In this document: positions 1-6,161 of the stretch, piece after piece
Layout of the letters: every line of letters starts with the position of its first letter
Numbering within the stretch: the first letter of the stretch is position 1
Origin: an uncultured Roseburia sp.
GTDB taxonomy: Bacteria; Bacillota; Clostridia; Lachnospirales; Lachnospiraceae
DNA: 7,246 nt
Direction: 5' to 3'
Assembly (NCBI GenBank): GCA_947384095.1
Contig: CANDFU010000082.1
Span: 1 to 7,246 of the forward strand
The notes under the pieces: generated by a model
Database searches by the model: none
What the model saw: only the letters and a program-made list of their open reading frames with translations
What the model was told of the DNA's origin: nothing
Program-made: the position numbers and the translations under genes

Positions 1-576
1 GGATACCACTTCACGGGCAGAACCCATATACCGGGCAATCTGCCCGTGCGTCAACACAATGCTATCCGAACCAGTCCTGGCTGATTCATCCGAAAGGAAA
101 ATTGCCAGACGTTTATCCATACTCATAAACAAAATCTGCTGCATCACCCACATTACATCTGAGAACCGGCTGACCGCAGTTTCCAGCGCAAATATGCGGA
201 TGTCCGGATTCCGCTGCGATACCGCCGCAAACGCAGGCCCGCTCACCACACAGCACTGACTGTCCTGCTCTGCGTCTACAAATACCTCAAATGTGATGGT
301 GTCCAGCACACAGGAGGCAGACAGCATACAAAGATCGCCCTTGTGCAGACGGTAAAGCGTGATCTCCTTTCCCTCGTCCGACATCATATACAGACGCAGG
401 CTTCCCGAGCGGACAAAGATCACGCCGGAACATTCACTGCCGTCATGAATATTTTTACCCTCAGGATAAGTGATACTGTAGGAATTCCGGCAGATATATT
501 CCCTGTCCGCATCCGATATCGTCTCCCAGAAAGGGAAGATCTCTTTGTAAATAGATTCAAATACGATTTCCGGCAT
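1..576 (-). CDS. Crp/Fnr-family transcriptional regulator (C-terminus cut by window edge)
   Basis: The frame is open from ATG at 574-576 to base 1 (192 residues); the usual family length is about 220-230, so only the end of the DNA-binding domain is missing. Residues about 15-115 form the cyclic-nucleotide-binding-like beta barrel, with YPEGKNIHDGSECSGVIFV and a downstream KGD turn (about 79-81). Residues about 120-155 are the long dimerisation helix. The start of the winged helix follows: LTHGQIARYMGSAREVVS at 175-192, the classic Crp recognition-helix region. There is no Fnr-type N-terminal cysteine cluster for a 4Fe-4S centre, but Cys29, 49, 83, 89, 108 and 109 are present, with the CxxxxxC (83/89) and CC (108/109) pairs inside the sensor domain. 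The effector is unknown; the residues that bind cAMP in Crp are not evident. GGAGG lies about 14 bases upstream of the start and GGCGG about 6. The gene lies downstream of and codirectional with the MATE gene, behind a terminator. Confidence 0.9.
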   Translation of the reverse strand, partial: MPEIVFESIYKEIFPFWETISDADREYICRNSYSITYPEGKNIHDGSECSGVIFVRSGSLRLYMMSDEGKEITLYRLHKGDLCMLSASCVLDTITFEVFVDAEQDSQCCVVSGPAFAAVSQRNPDIRIFALETAVSRFSDVMWVMQQILFMSMDKRLAIFLSDESARTGSDSIVLTHGQIARYMGSAREVVS

Positions 577-652
577 ACTGTTTCCGCCTTCCTCCTTCCG
601 GCTCATTGCCCGCGCAGGCCGCCATATCCACATACTCTCTGTCAGCGGTTCT

Positions 653-658
653 ATTGTA
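653..658 (-). promoter_or_regulatory. Possible -10 box for the Crp/Fnr gene
   Basis: TACAAT (5 of 6 matches to TATAAT) reads on the minus strand about 77 bases before the start codon and directly after the T-tract that ends the MATE transcript. The hexamer 17 bases upstream (TGGATC) is a poor -35, so a promoter here would need an activator or be weak. The call rests on one box and its position. Confidence 0.3.
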
Positions 659-661
659 CTC

Positions 662-708
662 AAAAAAATGGTTCAGATCCATGCAGCCACGTCGGCACGC
701 CGACTGGC
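662..708 (-). terminator. Hairpin terminator after the MATE gene
   Basis: Just past the MATE stop codon the minus strand reads GCCAGTCGGC-GT-GCCGAC-G-TGGC (708 to 686), a 10-bp GC-rich stem with one bulged G. After 17 bases comes a seven-T run (668 to 662), itself preceded by a small ATGG/CCAT hairpin (682-679 with 671-668). The T-run is far from the large stem, so either the small hairpin acts with it or the big stem only protects the 3' end. On the plus strand the stem is followed at once by TTTT (709-712), but no rightward gene needs it. The right arm of the stem copies the last codons of the MATE gene (see findings). Confidence 0.6.
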
Positions 709-710
709 TT

Positions 711-2063
711 TTACGCCGCTTTCTGCTCAAATCCGTGCAGCCAGTCGGCTTTTAAAAAGTAAATCAGAAAAATTACGGAACTGATGGACCAGGTGATCGG
801 ATAGGCCCAGAATACCACCTGTATTTTCGGAATAAAATGCACCGTCACCGTGATATATGTAATCCTGATGATACACCAGGAAATAAGCATGACAAACATC
901 GGCACCGCGGATTTGCCAGCCCCGCGCATAATCCCGGCGATACAGTGGGAGAATGCAAGAAAACAGTAAAACAGCGCCTCCGTGTGTGCCTGCCGCGCCG
1001 AGATCGCCACCACTTCGGGATTGGAATCGAAGGCTGCCGCAAAATAGGGGATAAGGAAATAGACGATAATCCCCACCAGTTCCGCGAGTGTCACGGAACA
1101 GAAAATCCCGAAAGCAGCGCCCTTTTTCGCCCGGTCATACTGTCTCGCGCCCAGGTTCTGCCCGATAAACGTCGTCAGCGACATGGCAAAGCAGGTAATC
1201 GGCAGAAACGCAAACCCCTCGATCTTGGAATAGACGCCGCACCCGGCCACCGCCACCACGCCAAACGCATTGATATTGGCCTGGACAACGACATTTGCAA
1301 TCGATATAATCGAATTCTGCAGGCCCGACGGCAGGCCGATTCCGATAATCTGTTTTAAAAATTCCGGATGAAAACGGATGTCCGGGATGCTGACCCGGTA
1401 AACCTCCTGCGTGCGCACCAGCCGGATAAAACAAAGAATCGCACTCGCCGCCTGGGAGATCGCCGTCGCAAACGCCGCAGAGGCGACGCCCCAGCCAAAC
1501 ACACCGACAAACAGGAGATCCAGGACCACGTTCACAAGCGACGAAAAGATCAGGTAATACAGGGGATGCTTACTGTCCCCGACAGCCTGTAAAATTCCCA
1601 TCACGATATTGTACATGACAAAGGCGAGCGACCCGGCAAAGTACGTTCGGAAATACGCCGTTGATTTTGGCAATACCGACGCCGGCGTCCCCATCAGCTT
1701 TAAAACCTGCGGCGCCAGGACGATTCCCACAATCATCAGGACCGCGCCCGCCGCCAGGCCGAACGCGACATCCGTGTGAACCGCTTTTTTCAACCCGTCA
1801 TAATCCTGCGCCCCAAAATATCTGGATATCACCACGCCCGCCCCCGCCGCAATCCCATAGAAAAATCCGACAAGAAGAAAAATAAGGCTGCCGGTTGAGC
1901 TGACGGCCGCCAGCGCATCGCTCCCGAGAAAATTTCCCACAATCAGGGAATCCACCGTGTTGTACATCTGCTGAAACAAATTTCCCAGAAAAAGAGGAAT
2001 TGCAAAAGACACAATCCCCTTTCCAATGGAACCCGATAATAGTTTTGTCCCTTTGTTTTCCAT
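711..2063 (-). CDS. MATE-family multidrug efflux transporter
   Basis: A 450-residue inner-membrane antiporter of the MATE family, nearest in style to the DinF-like branch common in Clostridia. Such proteins export cationic drugs and metabolites in exchange for Na+ or H+. About twelve hydrophobic segments run through the chain in two homologous halves. The N-half carries GNLFQQMYNTVDSLIVGNFL (27-46) and the C-half the matching GLPSGLQNSIISIANVVVQ (243-261). GDSKHP (162-167) and RGAGKSAVP (380-388) are the equivalent inter-helix loops. I chose ATG at 2063, which gives the usual family start MENKGTKLL and length. A GTG at 2069, nearer a GGAG 11 bases upstream, is an alternative, and the open frame runs on to an ATG at 2147. 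That longer form would start at the predicted transcription start and adds a Cys/Pro-rich stretch unlike the family. The gene has its own promoter and terminator. The substrate cannot be read from the sequence. Confidence 0.93.
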   Translation of the reverse strand: MENKGTKLLSGSIGKGIVSFAIPLFLGNLFQQMYNTVDSLIVGNFLGSDALAAVSSTGSLIFLLVGFFYGIAAGAGVVISRYFGAQDYDGLKKAVHTDVAFGLAAGAVLMIVGIVLAPQVLKLMGTPASVLPKSTAYFRTYFAGSLAFVMYNIVMGILQAVGDSKHPLYYLIFSSLVNVVLDLLFVGVFGWGVASAAFATAISQAASAILCFIRLVRTQEVYRVSIPDIRFHPEFLKQIIGIGLPSGLQNSIISIANVVVQANINAFGVVAVAGCGVYSKIEGFAFLPITCFAMSLTTFIGQNLGARQYDRAKKGAAFGIFCSVTLAELVGIIVYFLIPYFAAAFDSNPEVVAISARQAHTEALFYCFLAFSHCIAGIMRGAGKSAVPMFVMLISWCIIRITYITVTVHFIPKIQVVFWAYPITWSISSVIFLIYFLKADWLHGFEQKAA

Positions 2064-2107
2064 ATCCACATCTTCTTTCTCTCCGCACGGATTCCCTGCC
2101 GGGATGC

Positions 2108-2129
2108 AAAAGCCGGAGCATTTTCCGGC
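2108..2129 (-). promoter_or_regulatory. Hairpin plus short T-run in the MATE 5' leader
   Basis: On the minus strand GCCGGA (2129-2124), a six-base loop and TCCGGC (2117-2112) form a perfect 6-bp stem followed by TTTT (2111-2108). It lies inside the predicted 85-base leader between the promoter and the MATE start codon, about 45 bases before the ATG. It looks like a weak attenuator or a leader structure; the stem and T-run are too short to call a true terminator. Confidence 0.35.
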
Positions 2130-2154
2130 CGCTGCCTGTGCGGACATAAGAAAT

Positions 2155-2183
2155 ATTTTACTCCTGAAATGTCATTTTTGCAA
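2155..2183 (-). promoter_or_regulatory. Sigma-A type promoter for the MATE gene
   Basis: The minus strand carries TTGCAA (2183-2178; 4 of 6 to TTGACA), an exact 17-base spacer and TAAAAT (2160-2155; 5 of 6 to TATAAT). Transcription should start near 2148, giving a leader of about 85 bases before the ATG at 2063. It sits in the 260-base gap between the ABC permease stop and the MATE gene, so the pump is likely transcribed independently of the ABC operon. Confidence 0.6.
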
Positions 2184-2222
2184 GCCCTGCCACAACTTCT
2201 GTTTACTTTTCTGCCCGCCCGG

Positions 2223-2259
2223 CAGCAGAACCCATTCCCGCCGCATATCGCTTCTGCTG
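2223..2259. repeat. 8-bp inverted repeat in the permease-MATE gap
   Basis: CAGCAGAA (2223-2230) and TTCTGCTG (2252-2259) are perfect inverted copies around a 21-base loop, between the permease stop and the MATE promoter. No T-tract follows on either strand, so it is not a standard Rho-independent terminator. It could fold in the 3' end of the ABC mRNA or be a protein site. Apart from this and the MATE promoter and leader, I see nothing in 2064-2323. Confidence 0.3.
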
Positions 2260-2323
2260 TCGATCATGACGCATTTTCCACGTAATTGCAATCCCTTCGC
2301 CCCGACGTCCGTAAGACCCGTCA

Positions 2324-4945
2324 TCACTCCTTAAGCGCTTCCACAAGGCTCTCTTTTCCCGTCCTTCCCTGCCCGTAAAGCATCGAGGCAAAAACCACAA
2401 GAAATACGCAGGCCGCCGCGATCACAAAATAGCGCCAGGGCAGATAAAATCCCTCTAGCGAGGCCCCGTTGCCCAGATAATACATCAACGCCGTGCAGGG
2501 GACAGCAAAGCAAAACCCGGTCAGAAGGCCGCGGCTCCCAAAAATCATACATTCCAGATTCAGCATCCGCACAAATTCCCCCGGCGTCATGCCGATGGAC
2601 TTTAGCATGGCAAATTCACGTCTGCGCAGATAGATGCCGGTCGTGATCGTGTTAAAAATATTGGCGGCCGAGATCAGCGAGATCAGAACAATAAAACCAT
2701 AACAGAACACATTGATCATGACATACATGTCGCGCTCCCGGTCTTCATTTTCCGCAATATCATAGACACTGAAATGCAGATCGTCGTCCAGTAGCCGGCG
2801 GATTTCCTCGGCGGCCTGCGCGTGATCCTTCGCCACAAAGAGCTTCTGACTCCAGAATCTGCTCTCAGAACTGTTTTCAGCCATCCCATTCATCACCGTT
2901 TCCGCCGCCGACATCGGGCAGACCAGACTGACCCATGACCGGTATCCCTCCAGGCGGCAGCAGCGCTCCGAAAATTCGGGAGAATCCGAGACCTGGTTTT
3001 CTACGATATCCCCTATCTTCAGCCCCATCGCCGCCTCCGCCCCGCCGTCTTCTTCCAAAAGGCATAAGATGCGATCTGCAGCCGGCTGGAATACGGAAAT
3101 CTCCTCCTCCCCGTCCTCCCCATACTCCAGGATACGGTTAAGCACGACGACTTCGGGCTCCGATACATCCGCGTAGTTCTCCGGCGAAAGACGATAGTAA
3201 GAGAGCAGCTCCGCAAACAGATCCTCCGGCAGAAAGCTGATGACCGCTGTCATACGCAGATCCGTCTCCTGCACACCGTCCGCCCCGTCGGCCCGGTACA
3301 TCCGCCGTGCTTCTGCCGTGAGTGCTTCCGCCTCCGGCGCGATGGTGACATAAATATAGAAATCGCCATAGACAGGCTGCGTTCCCTCCGCCTCCGGGAT
3401 TTTTTTCTCCGCAGCGACAAGCTCGTCGTACGTATGTCCATATGCATTGACGCTGATATCGTAACAACTCAGTTCAACGGCTCTGTGGTAACTTCCGAAC
3501 AGGTATTGTGAAAAACTGCCCGCCGTGATAAACAAAAGAATACTAAGACCGAGCGAAAGGACGGTCGTCTGATAGCGCTTCCGATTCCGTTTAAAGCTTT
3601 TCAGGGCAATCATGCCTTCCGTCCCGAACCGCCGGTAAACCCACCCCGGAACCCGGACCGCCTTTTTCGTCAGGAAAATGTCTTCCCTCTGGCGGACGGC
3701 GTCGACCGCGGAGACCGCCAGCGCGCGCCGCATCGGCAGATACGCCGATATCAGCACGGTAACCATGCCGATTGCCGCCGCTGCGGCCAGCGACGCCGGC
3801 GAGACAAAAAGCCGCATTTCTACCCCTGCCTCGCTGCCGATCAGATCCTCGATCGGGCCGGAAACCGCGGAGAGCGTGACACCGATTCCGCAGATTCCCG
3901 CCGCTATGCCGGCCGGTATCCCGATCAGGCAGAGTACGAACGCCTCATAGCAGACCGTCTGCAGCATCTGCTTTTTCGTCGCGCCGACCGACGATAAAAG
4001 CCCGAACTGCTTCGTCCGCCCGCTCACGGAGATGGCAAACGCATTGTAAATAAGAGCGACGGAGCCGAGCACGATAATTGCGATCAGGACGCCTCCCATG
4101 CCGTAAAGAACATTGTTGAAATCGCTGCGCACCGAATACCCGTAAAAGCGAAGGAGGGCATTGTTACAAGCGCTCCAGTATGTCCCCGCCCCGGATATTT
4201 CCTGCCAGAAACCAATCGCATCCCCAGGACGCTTCAGCACAAAATACCCGTCATAGCGGACGGACGCCGTCTCCCCTGAATGCAGCGCAAGCACCGTGTA
4301 CCCCGGAGACGAGAAATTTTCGAAAGAAGGGCGCTCATAGATTCCGACGACCGTATAGACTTTTTTCTGTTCCGGGACCAGACGCTCCCTTACCACAGAC
4401 GCGCCGTCCTCTTCTTCCACGCGCAGGCTATCCTCCTGCCACAGCCTCTGCCCGTCCTCCCCCTCCCGGTATCCGACCGACAGAATAAGAGTCTCCCCCG
4501 GCTCAATCTCCACACCGCCGTTAAAAGAAACATGATCCGGAATCAGCACCTCATTCTCCCTTTCCGGCATCCGTCCCTCCGTCAGACGGACGGGCATATG
4601 GGCCGCAAACTCCGCGTTCATCTCCCGCACACACAGATAGGGCTTGTAGAAGTTTACTCCGCCCTCCAGCATCGCATAGCCCGCATCCCACAGCTCATAG
4701 ACACGCCCCGTCCGGACGTCCGCTTTCAGCTTTTCACCGTCCTGCCTGTTTAACCCCCGCACGCTAACGTGCCAGTCTCCCACAGCCGCCTCCTCATAGG
4801 CGATCCCGTAATGGCGGACGGACGCGATCATGGCTGTGACCGCCGTCAGCATCGCGGCCGAGAGAATGATGCCGATCACCGTGACAATTGTCCTTGCCCG
4901 GTGTGCCTTCAGACTTCTGATCGAAAAACTATGAAAGATATTCAT
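2324..4945 (-). CDS. ABC transporter permease with two FtsX-type modules
   Basis: An 873-residue membrane protein, partner of the ATPase just upstream. It is two repeats of the MacB/FtsX plan: one helix, a large extracytoplasmic domain, then three helices. Module 1: TM about 20-42, external domain 43-282, TMs about 283-305, 332-358 and 386-406, with the FtsX coupling motif FGLLSSVGATKKQML at 314-328. Module 2: TM about 459-483, external domain 484-741 (acidic), TMs about 742-765, 803-825 and 838-857, with FAMLKSIGMTPGEFVRML at 778-795. These motifs contact the ATPase in related transporters. The layout differs from the ten-helix BceB type. Its ATG overlaps the ATPase stop as ATGA, with GAGGTGA seven bases upstream inside the ATPase gene, so the two are translationally coupled. 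MacB-like transporters move energy mechanically to substrates outside the membrane; here the cargo (peptide, lipid, lipoprotein or antimicrobial) is unknown. Confidence 0.92.
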   Translation of the reverse strand: MNIFHSFSIRSLKAHRARTIVTVIGIILSAAMLTAVTAMIASVRHYGIAYEEAAVGDWHVSVRGLNRQDGEKLKADVRTGRVYELWDAGYAMLEGGVNFYKPYLCVREMNAEFAAHMPVRLTEGRMPERENEVLIPDHVSFNGGVEIEPGETLILSVGYREGEDGQRLWQEDSLRVEEEDGASVVRERLVPEQKKVYTVVGIYERPSFENFSSPGYTVLALHSGETASVRYDGYFVLKRPGDAIGFWQEISGAGTYWSACNNALLRFYGYSVRSDFNNVLYGMGGVLIAIIVLGSVALIYNAFAISVSGRTKQFGLLSSVGATKKQMLQTVCYEAFVLCLIGIPAGIAAGICGIGVTLSAVSGPIEDLIGSEAGVEMRLFVSPASLAAAAAIGMVTVLISAYLPMRRALAVSAVDAVRQREDIFLTKKAVRVPGWVYRRFGTEGMIALKSFKRNRKRYQTTVLSLGLSILLFITAGSFSQYLFGSYHRAVELSCYDISVNAYGHTYDELVAAEKKIPEAEGTQPVYGDFYIYVTIAPEAEALTAEARRMYRADGADGVQETDLRMTAVISFLPEDLFAELLSYYRLSPENYADVSEPEVVVLNRILEYGEDGEEEISVFQPAADRILCLLEEDGGAEAAMGLKIGDIVENQVSDSPEFSERCCRLEGYRSWVSLVCPMSAAETVMNGMAENSSESRFWSQKLFVAKDHAQAAEEIRRLLDDDLHFSVYDIAENEDRERDMYVMINVFCYGFIVLISLISAANIFNTITTGIYLRRREFAMLKSIGMTPGEFVRMLNLECMIFGSRGLLTGFCFAVPCTALMYYLGNGASLEGFYLPWRYFVIAAACVFLVVFASMLYGQGRTGKESLVEALKE

Positions 4946-5619
4946 GCCCGGATCACCTCATCCCTGACAATTTTTCCGTCCTCAATGCGGATCAGGCGCT
5001 TCGCCTGCAGTGCGATGTTTTCGTCGTGCGTGATCACAAGCAGGGTCTGCCTGTATTTTTCGTTGGAAGCCTTTAAAAGCGCCATGATCTCCTGGCTGTT
5101 CTTCGAATCCAGGTTTCCGGTCGGCTCGTCCGCCAGCATGACGGAGGGAGCGTTCATCAGCGCCCGTCCGATCGAAACCCTCTGCTGCTGCCCGCCGGAA
5201 AGCTGGTTTGGCAGATGATGCTCCCTCCCATTCAGCCCCAGCAGCCCCAGCAGCTCCGCAAGCCGTTCCGCATTGACACTGCGGCGGTCCATCAATACCG
5301 GGAGCGTCATATTTTCCACAACGTCAAGCACCGGGATGAGATTGTAAAACTGGTATATCAGACCGACTTCTCTCCTGCGGAAAATCGCCAGCCTTTCCTC
5401 ATCCTGCGCATAGACGTCGATTCCGCCCACGCAGACCTTCCCGCCTGTCGGCCGGTCGACGCCGCCCAGAATATGAAGCAATGTCGACTTTCCGGAGCCG
5501 GAAGGTCCGGTAATCGCGATAAATTCCCCCTTTTCCACCGAAAAAGAAACGTCATCGAGCGCCTTTACCGCATTCTCCCCTTTCCCGTATATCTTACTGA
5601 TGTGTTCTACCGTAATCAT
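4942..5619 (-). CDS. ABC transporter ATP-binding protein (MacB/LolD/BceA type)
   Basis: A cytoplasmic ATPase of 225 residues that powers the FtsX-type permease encoded next. All nucleotide-binding elements are intact: Walker A GPSGSGKST, Q-loop IYQFYNLIP, signature LSGGQQQR, Walker B VMLADEP followed by the D-loop TGNLDS, and the switch histidine in ITHD. The signature and the EPTGNLD block are typical of the MacB/LolD/FtsE/BceA group, whose partners are FtsX-like permeases. The frame can begin at GTG 5622 or ATG 5619. I chose ATG because AGGAGG at 5626-5631 is six bases away from it but only three from the GTG. It is the first gene of a two-gene operon ending with the permease at 2324. Two-component genes that often accompany this group are not in the window. 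Confidence 0.95.
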   Translation of the reverse strand: MITVEHISKIYGKGENAVKALDDVSFSVEKGEFIAITGPSGSGKSTLLHILGGVDRPTGGKVCVGGIDVYAQDEERLAIFRRREVGLIYQFYNLIPVLDVVENMTLPVLMDRRSVNAERLAELLGLLGLNGREHHLPNQLSGGQQQRVSIGRALMNAPSVMLADEPTGNLDSKNSQEIMALLKASNEKYRQTLLVITHDENIALQAKRLIRIEDGKIVRDEVIRA

Positions 5620-5625
5620 CACGTA

Positions 5626-5631
5626 CCTCCT
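5626..5631 (-). promoter_or_regulatory. Ribosome binding site of the ABC ATPase gene
   Basis: A perfect AGGAGG on the minus strand, six bases before ATG 5619. Its distance decides the start in favour of that ATG over the overlapping GTG at 5622. Confidence 0.75.
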
Positions 5632-5666
5632 GTCTTTTCATTCCAAATCCGCCGCATTCCCGCCGC

Positions 5667-5694
5667 GCCGTCCCACGTCCCGGGACTTTACGGC
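5667..5694. repeat. Nested palindrome in the ABC operon leader
   Basis: GCCGT (5667-5671) pairs with ACGGC (5690-5694) around the ten-base perfect palindrome GTCCCGGGAC (5677-5686). It lies about 50-75 bases before the ATPase start, so it would be part of the predicted mRNA leader. It may be an RNA structure; the role is unknown. Confidence 0.3.
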
Positions 5695-5740
5695 TGAATC
5701 GCACCTTCCGATGACATACCGCCCCTGCGGCAAGGCGGCA

Positions 5741-5760
5741 TCAGCCAGACCATTGGCTGA
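5741..5760. repeat. 7-bp stem-loop at the start of the ABC operon leader
   Basis: TCAGCCA (5741-5747) and TGGCTGA (5754-5760) are perfect inverted copies separated by six bases. It sits near the predicted transcription start of the ABC operon, so it may be a hairpin at the 5' end of the mRNA or a protein-binding dyad. No T-tract follows on either strand. Confidence 0.4.
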
Positions 5761-5765
5761 ATTTC

Positions 5766-5825
5766 TGTCATTATCTTATCAGATCTGAATGATTTTACAG
5801 TGACTTTTCCGTGACAATTTTGTCA
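5766..5825 (-). promoter_or_regulatory. Promoter/operator region of the ABC operon with TGACA-N4-TGTCA palindrome
   Basis: TGACA (5812-5816), ATTT, TGTCA (5821-5825) form a dyad. It is close to TNACA-N4-TGTAA, the box described for BceR-like response regulators that control peptide-sensing ABC transporters in Firmicutes. Further half-site-like words lie beside it: TTACA 5795-5799, TGAC 5801-5804 and TGTCA 5766-5770. Possible -10 boxes on the minus strand are TAAAAT (5797-5792) and TAAGAT/GATAAT (5778-5770). None has a good -35 at 17 bases, which would suit an activator-dependent promoter. The regulator link is inference, since no response regulator gene is in the window. Confidence 0.4.
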
Positions 5826-5826
5826 T

Positions 5827-5965
5827 TTACTTTGAAAGTCCCCGGACGTTGCGGACTCCGTGCGGCGCCACCCGGCATAGCGGGCTGTGTGCGTCCGCCG
5901 GAGGCTCACAGGAAACCCTCTTTCCTGCATGGCGGCGCCGAAAGTTACTTTGAACGCCCCGGACG
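5827..5965 (+). repeat. Two copies of a ~21-base direct repeat
   Basis: Copy one (5827-5848) and copy two (5945-5965) both read TTACTTTGAA, two or three variable bases, then CCCCGGACG. Nineteen positions are identical and the copies are 118 bases apart. The first copy starts immediately beside the operator-like palindrome of the ABC operon. Confidence 0.5.
5909..5927. repeat. Stem-loop CAGGAAA/TTTCCTG
   Basis: A perfect 7-bp inverted repeat with a five-base loop (CCCTC), in the GC-rich spacer. Outer arms CCGCC (5895-5899) and GGCGG (5931-5935) could extend it across an internal loop. It is not followed by a T-run on either strand. Confidence 0.35.
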
Positions 5966-6013
5966 ATGGCCCCGGATGGACGTGTTTACACGCACAGCCA
6001 TATGGACATCGGA

Positions 6014-6047
6014 CAGGCCGGACGGTATGAGCGGGCAGGCCGGACGG
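6014..6047 (+). repeat. CAGGCCGGACGG direct repeat, 22-base period
   Basis: The twelve-base word CAGGCCGGACGG occurs at 6014-6025 and again at 6036-6047, with a further CGGACGG overlap after the second copy. It may be a short, worn tandem repeat. Confidence 0.45.
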
Positions 6048-6088
6048 ACGGATTGCGGATACCGGCGGCGACTGCGTGGGCGCAAAGT

Positions 6089-6150
6089 GCGGAGCAACCG
6101 GCTTCCTTGTCCCGGTAGTGCGCCGTATCAGCGGAGCAATCGGCTTTCCT
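6089..6150 (+). repeat. 19/20-base direct repeat downstream of vsr
   Basis: GCGGAGCAACCGGCTTCCT (6089-6107) and GCGGAGCAATCGGCTTTCCT (6131-6150) differ by one substitution and one inserted T, separated by 23 bases. The second copy ends 12 bases before the vsr stop codon. Only two copies are present, so it is not a CRISPR array. Confidence 0.5.
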
Positions 6151-6161
6151 GCCTATTTCCC

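Larger units (their letters stand above)
5620..6161. other. Long intergenic region: ABC operon leader and GC-rich repeat-bearing spacer
   Basis: No convincing gene lies in these 542 bases. From 5620 to about 5826 it looks like the ABC operon's regulatory region: an AT-richer stretch at 5761-5830 with an operator-like palindrome, then a structured leader. From about 5827 to 6161 the DNA is GC-rich (for example 42 G+C of 60 at 5881-5940) and packed with short imperfect direct and inverted repeats. These are TTACTTTGAA...CCCCGGACG twice, CAGGCCGGACGG twice, GCGGAGCAA(C/T)CGGCTT(T)CCT twice, and hairpins at 5909-5927 and 5984-5995 (CGTGT-TT-ACACG). Open frames crossing it on the plus strand look like chance. 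The vsr gene ends at 6162 with no obvious T-tracted terminator. The distal part may be the worn boundary of the restriction-modification insert. Confidence 0.6.

Noticed and set aside
343..762. 139-codon plus-strand open frame
   Set aside because: It lies opposite the Crp/Fnr gene, whose protein is unmistakable, and runs through the MATE terminator.
837..1358. 173-codon plus-strand open frame
   Set aside because: It is the antisense shadow of the MATE gene, rich in Arg/His/Asp as expected from reversed hydrophobic codons.
2064..2147. 28-residue N-terminal extension of the MATE protein
   Set aside because: It would start at the predicted transcription start without a ribosome binding site and is unlike MATE N-termini; MENKGTKLL at 2063 fits the family.
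4280..4753. 157-codon plus-strand open frame
   Set aside because: It is antisense to the ABC permease external domain, with no family resemblance and no ribosome binding site.
5792..5817. TTGTCA ... TAAAAT as a standard promoter for the ABC operon
   Set aside because: The spacer is only 14 bases, too short for a normal sigma-A promoter; TTGTCA is better explained as half of the operator dyad.
6014..6150. Possible CRISPR array downstream of vsr
   Set aside because: Each repeat type has only two imperfect copies with unequal spacing, and no cas gene is present.
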